Shown one piece after another: positions 7,988 to 14,966 of a DNA stretch of 14,966 bases (its first letter is position 1; every line of letters begins with the position of its first letter). The stretch lies in the NCBI GenBank assembly GCA_029933365.1, contig JAOZOH010000068.1, positions 1-14,966 on the forward strand, in the 5' to 3' direction. A program made the position numbers and the translations under genes. The DNA is from Desulfuromusa sp. GTDB taxonomy: Bacteria > Desulfobacterota > Desulfuromonadia > Desulfuromonadales > Geopsychrobacteraceae. The notes below the pieces were generated by a model. It saw only the letters and a list, made by a program, of their open reading frames with translations. It ran no database searches and was not told where the DNA came from.

Positions 7988-10183
7988 TCACATAAATAGT
8001 TTTGTTCCAATTTGATAGATAACAACCGCCATCCCGAATCCTAGTGTTGTATTAAAAATAGTTGCAAAAATTGCCCAACGCCAGGACGATTCTTTTGCCA
8101 TGGCAACAACGGTAACAACACAAGGGGCATAGAGTAGCACGAAGACAATCATCGACAGGGCGGTAAATTTGTTCCAGCCAGGATCAGCGGCAATCCGTGT
8201 AGACAGGGTATCTGCCGCATCTGGGTCAACATCACCCAGAGAATAGGCTGTGCCGAAGGTTGACACGATCACTTCCTTGGCTGCAAAACCGCCGACCAGC
8301 GCAATGTTGGTACGCCAATCAAAGCCTGCTAGCTGACTGAGTGGCTCTAGCGATGCACCAATTCTTCCGGCCACTGAATAACGCAGAGCTGTTTGCTCTT
8401 CACGATTATTGATGTCAATCAAGGCTTGTTTACGTTCTGCACCGTCTAAAGTTGTGTCAAATACAGCTATTCTTTCCATTTCATATTGACTGACTTGTTG
8501 TTCTGACAATCCGGGAAAAGTCATTGCTGCCCAGAGTAAAATTGAAACGGCTAGAATTACGGTTCCCGCTTTTTTTATATATTGCCAGGTGCGTTCCCAA
8601 GTATGGATAAAAATTCCTTGCAGTGTTGGTAGCCGATAGGGGGGAAGTTCCATAATAAATGGTGTTGATTCACCTTTGATGACTGTTGACCGGACAAGTT
8701 TGGCAACCAGTAAAGCCATAATCCAAGCAAACAACGTAATTGAAAACATCATCTGGGCTTTATATTCAGTAAAAAATGCGGCAACCAACAACATGAAAAC
8801 CGGTAGTTTGGCTCCACATGGCATAAATGGTGCGGTCAACAATGTTGCCAGTTTTTCTTTAGGGCTGCGCAGGGTTCTGGTTGCCATAACCCCCGGTACA
8901 GCGCAGCCTCCGGCAATTCCCCCGGAAATAATAAACGGCATAGCCGAATAACCATGTAACCCAAAAATCCGCAGGACACGATCCAGCATATAGGCTACGC
9001 GCGCCATATAACCAGAATCCTCAAGGAAAGAAATCATCAGAAACATGATGGCGATTAGAGGGACAAAACCCATCACTCCACCAACGCCATCTATGATTCC
9101 TGAGACAACGAGTGATTGCAATAACCCTTCTGGAATTAACCGGGTTGCTGTTGCGGAGATCCAACCAAAAAAAACTTCCAACCAGTTCATCGGAATTTCA
9201 CCCACAGTGAAGGTGATTTGAAACATGCTGTAAAGGATGGCAATCATCAATATAGGACCCATAAAGCGGTTAACCAGTAGGCTATCCAGTTTTGTGGTGA
9301 AGTCCATCCGTTCTTGGCGAGTTTTTTCTTGAATCACTATGTTTTGCTTGAGGATTGAATTAATCAGACCATAGCGATAGTCAGCAATAATGGCATCGGG
9401 GGAAACTTTCAAAGTTTTTAGGCAGTGCTCTTTTGTCCGTTTAGAAATGGCTTCCAATTGCTCAGAAACTTTATCGTTGAGTTTTCCATAGCGGATAATT
9501 TCAGAATCATTTTCCAGGTATTTTAGGGCGATCCAGCGAGCCGGGTAACGATCAGTCATGAACTGATATGCCTCAATAATTTCTGTCATATCGTTCAGAA
9601 TCAGATCAAGTTCAGCTCCATAAGTAATTTCCAGTGGGTTCCATACCCCCTCTTGTTCTCTAGCGTGTTGAATTGCTGATTCGATTAACTCTTTTTTCCC
9701 TTGACCGGAACGTGCGACAGTTTCCACGACTGGGCAATTGAGGAGTTTTGACAGTTTTTCTGTGTCAATTCTTAAACCTTGCTTCTTGGCATCATCCATC
9801 ATATTCAGCGCCAGAACCATGGGAATGCCTAACTCAAAAAATTGAATGGCCAAATAGAGGTGGCGTTCCAGCATTGTTGCATCCACAATATCAACAACTA
9901 CATCCGGCTTTTCATTGACCAGGAAATTACGTGCGACCAGCTCTTCTTGTGAATATGCAGAAAGGGAATAGGTTCCGGGCAGGTCAATCAATTTAACTGT
10001 AGTGTCTTTCAGGTTGATGGTTCCTTCTTTGCGTTCCACGGTGATACCTGGGTAGTTTCCAACATGTTGGCGTGCACCGGTAATAGCATTAAACAGAGTT
10101 GTTTTGCCCGAGTTAGGATTGCCAGCTAAAGCAATCTTTATTGTTGTATTTTCTTTAATTTGCCACTTGACTGCTGTCGTCAC
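7988..10183 (-). CDS. feoB: Ferrous iron transporter B
   Basis: A 731-aa inner-membrane Fe(II) importer with an N-terminal G domain. G1 is GNPNSGKT (21-28), the G2 threonine T48 (GNYPGIT), G3 DLPG (67-70), G4 NMMD (127-130). Then come the helical regulatory part and the membrane domain with the two gate motifs, one with GGCAVPGVMATR and the other with MPCGAKLPV, each with its conserved Cys. It is complete, slightly shorter than the 773 aa of E. coli FeoB. The start is GTG at 10183, one base after the feoA stop, with AGGAG inside the feoA end, so translation is probably coupled. It shares the Fur-type promoter ahead of feoA. Confidence 0.97.
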   Translation of the reverse strand: MTTAVKWQIKENTTIKIALAGNPNSGKTTLFNAITGARQHVGNYPGITVERKEGTINLKDTTVKLIDLPGTYSLSAYSQEELVARNFLVNEKPDVVVDIVDATMLERHLYLAIQFFELGIPMVLALNMMDDAKKQGLRIDTEKLSKLLNCPVVETVARSGQGKKELIESAIQHAREQEGVWNPLEITYGAELDLILNDMTEIIEAYQFMTDRYPARWIALKYLENDSEIIRYGKLNDKVSEQLEAISKRTKEHCLKTLKVSPDAIIADYRYGLINSILKQNIVIQEKTRQERMDFTTKLDSLLVNRFMGPILMIAILYSMFQITFTVGEIPMNWLEVFFGWISATATRLIPEGLLQSLVVSGIIDGVGGVMGFVPLIAIMFLMISFLEDSGYMARVAYMLDRVLRIFGLHGYSAMPFIISGGIAGGCAVPGVMATRTLRSPKEKLATLLTAPFMPCGAKLPVFMLLVAAFFTEYKAQMMFSITLFAWIMALLVAKLVRSTVIKGESTPFIMELPPYRLPTLQGIFIHTWERTWQYIKKAGTVILAVSILLWAAMTFPGLSEQQVSQYEMERIAVFDTTLDGAERKQALIDINNREEQTALRYSVAGRIGASLEPLSQLAGFDWRTNIALVGGFAAKEVIVSTFGTAYSLGDVDPDAADTLSTRIAADPGWNKFTALSMIVFVLLYAPCVVTVVAMAKESSWRWAIFATIFNTTLGFGMAVVIYQIGTKLFM

Positions 10184-10184
10184 T

Positions 10185-10421
10185 TTATTCTCCTGCTTTT
10201 TTGACCATGATGAAATCTGCTTCGCTATTACGCAGCGTCAGGGTATAATTTTTTAAGCGTATGGAAACTGGATCTTTTAAGGGGGCTCGACCGAGAATTT
10301 TAATTTCCGTTCCAGGTGATAAACCCATATCCCGTAAACGCCGTCCCACTTCTCCTTCGGCTGTTACAGCAGTCACTATCGCTTTTTCTCCTGAGGTGAT
10401 TTGTCGTAGAGATTGTGGCAT
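10185..10421 (-). CDS. feoA: Ferrous iron transport accessory protein A
   Basis: A 78-aa SH3-like cytosolic protein of standard FeoA length. The family core is visible: VGRRLRDMGLSPGTEIKILG (about 25-44), then PVSIRLKNYTLTLRNSEAD. It partners FeoB in Fe(II) uptake. AGGAA precedes the ATG. First gene of the leftward operon feoA-feoB-DUF438-Cys-rich peptide, with a promoter and Fur-box candidate at 10492-10539. Confidence 0.95.
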   Translation of the reverse strand: MPQSLRQITSGEKAIVTAVTAEGEVGRRLRDMGLSPGTEIKILGRAPLKDPVSIRLKNYTLTLRNSEADFIMVKKAGE

Positions 10422-10491
10422 AGCGAATATTCCTTTCTAGGTGTAAAAAATGTGATTCAGAGTGATAATATACAGACCTACAATAGAGATT

Positions 10492-10510
10492 GATTATGAA
10501 ATCCTTTATC
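10492..10510. promoter_or_regulatory. Candidate Fur box over the feoA start point
   Basis: This 19-bp site agrees with the classical Fur consensus GATAATGATAATCATTATC at 14 positions on the + strand (it begins GATTATGA and ends TTTATC). It lies directly downstream of the -10 element, across the expected transcription start. A second partial match, GATAATGGGAAT (10523-10534), lies between -10 and -35. Such placement would let Fe-loaded Fur block feo transcription. Confidence 0.6.
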
Positions 10511-10539
10511 AGAATAGGCCTGGATAATGGGAATGTCAA
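10511..10539 (-). promoter_or_regulatory. Sigma70-like promoter of the feo operon
   Basis: On the minus strand, TTGACA (10539-10534) is followed after 17 bases by TATTCT (10516-10511, four of six). Transcription would start near 10504, inside the Fur-box candidate, about 80 bases before the feoA ATG. Confidence 0.6.
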
Positions 10540-10618
10540 GAATGAAGATCGATTTAGTTGTATATATTAAATGAATTGTTTATTAATTTACTTAACTTGA
10601 TTATTTAAAGGATTCATT

Positions 10619-11599
10619 GTGAAAAAAACTCTGCTTAGTACCTGCTGTTCCTCTATTTTTATCCTCTTGTTAACCCAGGTTGTTTGTGCCGAAATGGCTG
10701 CTGATTATTCGCTTTGGTTGAATAAGGTTAAGGTAGAGGCTCAGCAATCTGGAATTAATCTAAAGACGTTGAATACAGCATTGAGCGGGGTAGAGCCGCT
10801 CGAGTGGATTATTGCTTTGGATCGAGCGCAACCGGAATTCAAAAAAACTCTCCAAGAATATCTTGCTGGTGCGGTGACTGAGAAACGGATCAAGGAAGGA
10901 CAACAGAAACTTTCAGGAAATGCGGATATTTTTACGCAGGTTGCAAAAAAATATCAGGTTCAACCAAGATTCTTGACTGCTTTGTGGGGGATTGAGACTA
11001 GCTTTGGTCGGCATACCGGTAAAGTTCCCGTCATTGATGCGTTAGTCACCCTTGCTTATGATGGTCGGCGGAGTCAATATTTTCGCTCTGAGTTACTGGC
11101 TGCCTTTAAAATTCTTGATCAGGGACATATGAAATCTGCTCAGATGAAAGGTTCCTGGGCGGGGGCAATGGGACAGGTACAGTTTATGCCCTCAACTTTT
11201 TTAAACTATGCCGTTGATGGCAACGGTGATGGCCGCATTGATCTGTGGAATACGCGTGTCGATTACTTGTCTTCAGCGGCTAATTATCTGCACAAGTCAG
11301 GTTGGAACCAGAAATATATATGGGGACGAGAGGTGAGAATCCCCCCGAGTTTGAATGCGGCCGACTTTGGTTTAAAGCAGCAGAAACTTCTATTTGCATG
11401 GCAGAAACTTGGGGTACGGACAATCGGAAAAAAGGATCTACCCAAAAGTCAAATCATGGCTTCTTTGATTCAGCCTGATGGGCCGCAAGGAAGGGTTTTT
11501 CTTGTCTATGATAACTATCGAGTTTTGTTGAAATGGAATAGAGCACACCGTTTTGCCATTGCTGTAGGAACCCTGGCAGATCGAATTGGTGATCACTAG
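10619..11599 (+). CDS. MltB-family lytic murein transglycosylase
   Basis: A 326-aa exported peptidoglycan lytic transglycosylase of the MltB (GH103) type, which cleaves MurNAc-GlcNAc bonds with formation of 1,6-anhydroMurNAc. Signal peptide at about 1-24 (KK then a hydrophobic core, cleavage near VCA-E). Catalytic Glu126 lies in ALWGIETSFG; the substrate-groove motif is WAGAMGQVQFMPSTFLNY (180-197), then an EF-hand-like DGNGDGRIDLW (200-210). VVC does not make a good lipobox, so it is probably a soluble periplasmic form. Start is GTG 10619 with AAAGGA six bases upstream. The stop codon TAG (11597-11599) uses the TA and first G of the MITE-like element, so the C-terminus may have been set by that insertion. 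Divergent from feoA. Confidence 0.92.
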   Translation: MKKTLLSTCCSSIFILLLTQVVCAEMAADYSLWLNKVKVEAQQSGINLKTLNTALSGVEPLEWIIALDRAQPEFKKTLQEYLAGAVTEKRIKEGQQKLSGNADIFTQVAKKYQVQPRFLTALWGIETSFGRHTGKVPVIDALVTLAYDGRRSQYFRSELLAAFKILDQGHMKSAQMKGSWAGAMGQVQFMPSTFLNYAVDGNGDGRIDLWNTRVDYLSSAANYLHKSGWNQKYIWGREVRIPPSLNAADFGLKQQKLLFAWQKLGVRTIGKKDLPKSQIMASLIQPDGPQGRVFLVYDNYRVLLKWNRAHRFAIAVGTLADRIGDH

Positions 11600-11763
11600 G
11601 AGTCTGTCAGACTATGCGGGGCGAAGCGAAAATTTGGAGGTTTGAGAACAGATTTTGACACGTTTGCAGCCTCATAGCCGTAGCTATGAGGCAAAAAGAA
11701 GTCGAAATATGAGCCAAACAACCGAATTTGCAGTCGGCTCATGGATAGTCTAACAGGCTCCTA
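11597..11763. mobile_element. MITE-like palindromic element, copy 2, flanked by TA
   Basis: A 163-bp sequence (11599-11761) with TA on each side. Its ends are inverted repeats, GGAGTCTGTCAGACTAT and, on the other strand, GGAGCCTGTTAGACTAT: 15 of 17 identical. The centre is a perfect 10-bp stem, GCCTCATAGC with GCTATGAGGC, around CGTA. The left arm is 80 bases, as in the element at 4766, and both have the ATAGC-N4-GCTAT centre. It contains no gene. It lies between the convergent transglycosylase and aor genes, where its hairpin may serve as terminator for both. Confidence 0.75.
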
Positions 11764-11800
11764 AACTCAATAATTACCTATGTTGTATATAAGGGGTTGC

Positions 11801-13639
11801 TCAAGGGGCTAGCCCAGCCAGCTCCTTATCAAATACTGCCCAGACTTTATCTGCCAGTTCAGCCATGAACTCCGGGTTGGAAATATTGGGAAGCTTAATA
11901 TGGGGATTTGGGTTTTTTGCAACTTCAGCCGGAAGACAATATTCTGCTTTCGTATAGCCTTGCCGGAATTCCAGTGCCAGCCCCAGTAAGAAAGCGCGGC
12001 GGACTGCAGCCTTGATTTCATCCGCTTTTATCTCCAGATTAAAATCACTCTTTAAACAATCAACCACCATCTGCGTGCCAATCCCTTGCGTGATATCAAA
12101 GAACTTACACAAGCCGATCATGTCGAAGCCGACAATGTGGAGTTTATCTTGTGTAATGACTTTGACCCAGGAATCGACGTCTGATATCCCTTCTCGAATC
12201 AACGTACCGTAAGATCCCATTGACATGTGTCCGCCGGCAATGGCCCAGCAGTATCCCGGGTTGGTTTCTGGCTGGTAGGCGGCGATTTCAAGCCCTTTGA
12301 CATGATAGGCATAATCGGTTTCACCCATCAGTTCCGACAGGCGCATTGAGCCCTTGCCGATCCCGGGGAGTTTACCCATCGCCGCGTGTTGGATCAGCTC
12401 GTAAATTTTATCGTAATCACCGAACGTGGCACCGTTGAACAGGGGGTGTTCGGGATGCCGCTCGTTGTAGGAAAGGGTGTAGGCAATCGTTACTCCCATG
12501 GAGATCGCATCCACTCCGTAATTGTCACACAAATGAATCAAACGACCTGCCTGACCGGCATCATGGATGCCGATATTGGTGCTGAGAAGGTTGAGGGGTT
12601 CATAATCAAATTTGGCGATAAAATCACCACGGCTTCCGTCGGGATTTTTCTCGGATATATAGTTATGGCAGGTAATGCCACAGCGATAGCAGGCACCCGA
12701 TTGAATATCGTAATCTTTCTCAACATTCTCCCGGAATAACTTTTCTGGCAGGTCATTGCCCTGTGGGCGATAGTTGTTGACCGGTACAGCGTTGAAAGGC
12801 TGCATTACCTCATAAGCGGCCCATGTGCCACCACCGCCGCCCCGCTTGATCGGTTGCAGCCGGGCAGCACCGCCCCCTTTGATGACTTGGGTATGAACCT
12901 TTCTGACAGTCTCCGTTATAGGGATATTTTTATCTTCACTCTGGGCAACCAGAGCAATGATATTTTTATAGCCCATCATGCTGCCCATACCGCCCCGCCC
13001 GGCGAAGCGGAGTTTGTCATCGCCTGATTTCAACTGATTGACCGTCGACAGGGCAACTGACCCCATGGTGACATTCTGCCAGTTCTCTCCGCCCTGACCG
13101 ATAGCGGCAAAATGGGCATCCTCATACTCTTGGTGGAGAGCCATGATCTTTTTATGAGTAGAAAGACCCAGTAAGTGATCGGCAGGTTTTAACTCAATAT
13201 GGGGACCGTCAGCCGTTTCTTTGATCAATACATAAATGGGGGTTGCGGAACGGTTTTCAAAAATCAGTTCATCCAACCCGGTCCATTTGAACTTGGCACC
13301 AAATTTACCACTGCCGGCTGACCACATGGCTGCAGGTAGCCCTTTTTTCGATCCCTTAATGGGACTATAGCTGGAAAAGTAGGTGCGCAAGCCGGTCATA
13401 GCGCTACTGCCGGTGAGGAGGCCGGTATTGATGATCAGCGGGTTTTCAGCACAATAGGCGGTGCTGATATTTTTTTCAGCCAATAACTGAAACGAACGAC
13501 CAAATCCCCCCAAGACATCCTCCAAGTTTTTACAGGGAATATCTTCCATTCTCATTGCACCAGTTCTCAGGTCAACGGTGCAGCGTCGGTAGAGAATCAG
13601 TTCAGGGTGGGTGACCGGGTCTGTGGTTTGAAATTTCAT
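11801..13639 (-). CDS. aor: Tungsten-type aldehyde:ferredoxin oxidoreductase family protein
   Basis: A 612-aa member of the AOR family, which oxidises aldehydes to carboxylic acids with ferredoxin, using a bis-pyranopterin tungsten (or molybdenum) cofactor and one 4Fe-4S cluster. Cluster cysteines are C317, C320, C324 (CYRCGITC) and C511 (GLCKFF), the family's spacing. Other family stretches: NPLIINTGLLTGSSA (67-81), GRGGMGSMMGYKNI (214-227), VKGLEIAAYQPE (447-458). The N-terminus differs from the common YGWTGKILRVDL start. GGGAG precedes the ATG, 23 bases after the moaD-like gene, so the two form an operon. No ferredoxin or NADH-linked subunit is encoded nearby. Substrate cannot be read from sequence; aliphatic or aromatic aldehydes are both possible. 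Confidence 0.93.
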   Translation of the reverse strand: MKFQTTDPVTHPELILYRRCTVDLRTGAMRMEDIPCKNLEDVLGGFGRSFQLLAEKNISTAYCAENPLIINTGLLTGSSAMTGLRTYFSSYSPIKGSKKGLPAAMWSAGSGKFGAKFKWTGLDELIFENRSATPIYVLIKETADGPHIELKPADHLLGLSTHKKIMALHQEYEDAHFAAIGQGGENWQNVTMGSVALSTVNQLKSGDDKLRFAGRGGMGSMMGYKNIIALVAQSEDKNIPITETVRKVHTQVIKGGGAARLQPIKRGGGGGTWAAYEVMQPFNAVPVNNYRPQGNDLPEKLFRENVEKDYDIQSGACYRCGITCHNYISEKNPDGSRGDFIAKFDYEPLNLLSTNIGIHDAGQAGRLIHLCDNYGVDAISMGVTIAYTLSYNERHPEHPLFNGATFGDYDKIYELIQHAAMGKLPGIGKGSMRLSELMGETDYAYHVKGLEIAAYQPETNPGYCWAIAGGHMSMGSYGTLIREGISDVDSWVKVITQDKLHIVGFDMIGLCKFFDITQGIGTQMVVDCLKSDFNLEIKADEIKAAVRRAFLLGLALEFRQGYTKAEYCLPAEVAKNPNPHIKLPNISNPEFMAELADKVWAVFDKELAGLAP

Positions 13640-13662
13640 AGATTCTCCCTCAACTTTGGCTG

Positions 13663-13887
13663 CTATCCGCCTTCCAGCAGCGGTAACAACATCAGGATAT
13701 CGCCATCAAGAAGGATGTCTTCAGCCTTGGCATGGATCCCATTGATCAAAATAATACCCAGCAGTTTAATGGGAATTTGCAGCTGGTCAATAACTTTCTG
13801 GGCATTGCTTCCATCTGGATAGTCAAGGCGCTCTTTTTTGAATCGATCAATGCGAAAAACTCCATGTAAACTGACAGTTATCTGCAT
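13663..13887 (-). CDS. MoaD/ThiS-family sulfur carrier protein
   Basis: A 74-aa ubiquitin-fold sulfur carrier ending in Gly-Gly (LLEGG), the terminus that is adenylated and thiocarboxylated by an E1-like enzyme. The ILINGIHAKAEDILLDGDILMLLP stretch has the usual MoaD/ThiS pattern before the GG tail. AAGGAAA precedes the ATG. It is immediately upstream of aor, and such pairing is common for tungstoenzymes, so it probably supplies the dithiolene sulfur of the pyranopterin cofactor. A role in thiamine synthesis is less likely because no thi genes are near. Confidence 0.88.
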   Translation of the reverse strand: MQITVSLHGVFRIDRFKKERLDYPDGSNAQKVIDQLQIPIKLLGIILINGIHAKAEDILLDGDILMLLPLLEGG

Positions 13888-13903
13888 GATAGTTGTTTCC
13901 TTC

Positions 13904-13932
13904 TTGATATGAACCTGCCAGAAGTCTATATT
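13904..13932 (+). promoter_or_regulatory. Sigma70-like promoter for map
   Basis: TTGATA (13904-13909, five of six) and TATATT (13927-13932, five of six) with a 17-base spacer. The start point would be near 13939, leaving a leader of about 58 bases with a small palindrome, CTACA-AG-TGTAG (13964-13975), and GGGGAG at 13986-13991. Confidence 0.6.
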
Positions 13933-13996
13933 TTGTAAGTCTAGCGGATTTTCGCTTCCTTTCCTACAAGTGTAGCAAGATTATCGGGGAGAAATA

Positions 13997-14752
13997 ATGA
14001 TAATTATTAAAAATCAAGAAGAGATAGAAAAAATGCGAAAATCTGGGAAATTAGCTGCCCAGCTATTGAATTATATCGAACCTTTTGTGAAAGAAGGAGT
14101 TTCAACCCTCTATCTGAATGATCTTTGTGAAGAATTTACTCAAAAACATGGAGCAGTTTCTGCACCTTTGAATTATCACGGATTTCCAAAAAGCATTTGT
14201 ACTTCAATCAACAATGTTGTGTGTCATGGAATTCCTGCAGAAAAAGATATTCTCAAAGATGGTGATATTGTGAATGTTGATGTTACCGTAATTCTGGATG
14301 GCTATCATGGAGATTCCTCTCGCACCATAATGATTGGTGATGTTGATGAAAAAATTAAAAATCTGGTGATCCGGACGGAAAAGGCTATGTACAGAGGAAT
14401 TGCTGCCGTCAAACCTGGAAAATATTTATATGAAGTAGGGCGGGCAATAGAAAAATATATAAGTAAATTTGGTTACTCTATTGTTAAAACTTATGGGGGA
14501 CATGGGATTGGAAAGGGTTTCCACGAAGACCCGCATGTTCTTCATCATTTTAGCCGGGCCAATAAAATACGCCTTAAGGAAGGGATGATTTTCACCGTTG
14601 AGCCGATGATTAATATGGGAAAATCCGATGAGGTTGAAACCTCTACCACTGATGGCTGGACCGTTACAACTACTGATGGAAGTGTAAGTGCTCAATTTGA
14701 GCATACAATCCTGGTGACTTCCAGAGATGCAGAGGTTCTTACTGCGCGATAG
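13997..14752 (+). CDS. map: Type I methionine aminopeptidase
   Basis: A 251-aa cytosolic metallopeptidase that removes the initiator Met from new proteins. Metal ligands fit the E. coli enzyme: D95, D106, H169 (GGHGIG), E202 (FTVEPMI) and E235 (QFEHT), with the conserved His77 (VCHGIP). It is full length and lacks an N-terminal zinc-finger or SH3 extension. GGGGAG lies five bases before the ATG. It stands alone here, away from the secY-adk-infA context where the housekeeping map often lies, so it may be a second copy. Divergent from the moaD-like gene. Confidence 0.95.
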   Translation: MIIIKNQEEIEKMRKSGKLAAQLLNYIEPFVKEGVSTLYLNDLCEEFTQKHGAVSAPLNYHGFPKSICTSINNVVCHGIPAEKDILKDGDIVNVDVTVILDGYHGDSSRTIMIGDVDEKIKNLVIRTEKAMYRGIAAVKPGKYLYEVGRAIEKYISKFGYSIVKTYGGHGIGKGFHEDPHVLHHFSRANKIRLKEGMIFTVEPMINMGKSDEVETSTTDGWTVTTTDGSVSAQFEHTILVTSRDAEVLTAR

Positions 14753-14966
14753 ATAAGAAACTAAAGCTGGTATAGTAGGAATTCGATCTGCATGTAATTT
14801 CTTTGGGTAATAGACGAACAATGTGTTGGCCTCAGTTGTTCCAGAAATGGTCTTCATCGCCTGAAATCTTTGCGGAATTCCTGGATGCTTGGTGTTGAGA
14901 ACCACAAATGCTTCAGTCTATTCCAATCCGAAGATGAGTCTGAAGCGTAGGTCTGAATCAACCAGC
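14753..14966. other. Right-edge sequence without a supported gene
   Basis: No terminator was found directly after map. A 40-codon open stretch on the plus strand (14779-14898, containing ATG 14821) lacks a ribosome-binding site and is not recognised. An inverted repeat, GCTTCAG near 14909 with CTGAAGC near 14940, lies close to the edge. It could be a gene remnant or a regulatory region for a gene beyond the window. Confidence 0.4.

Noticed and set aside
8676..8951. A 91-codon plus-strand frame inside feoB
   Set aside because: It is antisense to conserved FeoB membrane motifs and has no start signals or domain.
10576..10604. A promoter TTGTTT-17-GATTAT for the lytic transglycosylase
   Set aside because: Both hexamers are weak in a very AT-rich stretch and the start point would fall on the ribosome-binding site.
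14426..14905. A 159-codon open frame on the minus strand over the end of map
   Set aside because: It overlaps the conserved C-terminal half of map in antisense, starts at a GTG without a ribosome-binding site, and its translation shows no recognisable domain.

Overview
The window fits a Gram-negative, anaerobic, Desulfuromonas/Geobacter-like bacterium (Desulfuromonadia). This rests on gene content only: a long-chain prenyl diphosphate synthase, an NtrB/NtrC-type pair, a FeoAB ferrous iron system with a DUF438-hemerythrin-PAS protein and a Cys-rich FeoB-associated peptide, a tungsten-type aldehyde:ferredoxin oxidoreductase with its own MoaD/ThiS-like protein, and an exported MltB-type lytic transglycosylase. 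Base composition is moderately AT-rich. No rRNA, tRNA, CRISPR array or complete transposase gene was seen.

Layout. Positions 85-1002 (+) encode a membrane-anchored XRE-type HTH protein with a probable periplasmic domain ending in an EF-hand-like loop. A near-consensus sigma70 promoter (1036-1064) precedes ispB (1131-2099, +). Next come a Cache/HAMP/PAS sensor histidine kinase (2240-4750, +) and its NtrC-family sigma54-dependent response regulator (4942-6309, +), with a 162-bp palindromic MITE-like element between them. A bidirectional terminator (about 6326-6376) separates this block from a leftward operon. That operon is feoA (10421-10185), feoB (10183-7988), DUF438-hemerythrin-PAS (7930-6704) and a 70-aa Cys-rich membrane peptide (6583-6371). 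It is headed by a sigma70-like promoter with a good Fur-box candidate on the start point, and carries palindromes in two of its intergenic gaps.

The lytic transglycosylase gene (10619-11599, +) diverges from feoA. It ends exactly at a second 163-bp MITE-like palindrome, which supplies the last base of its stop codon. On the other side of that element, convergent, is the moaD-like/aor pair (13887-11801, -). A stand-alone type I methionine aminopeptidase (13997-14752, +) diverges from moaD behind a good sigma70-like promoter. The last 214 bases hold no gene I can support.

The most notable items are: (1) the two TA-flanked palindromes of nearly identical size and architecture, one sitting between a kinase and its regulator with its end touching the regulator's ribosome-binding site; (2) the extended feo operon, whose hemerythrin-like protein seems to lack the first histidine ligands of the family; and (3) the HTH-TM-Ca-loop protein at the left end, a possible transmembrane regulator.
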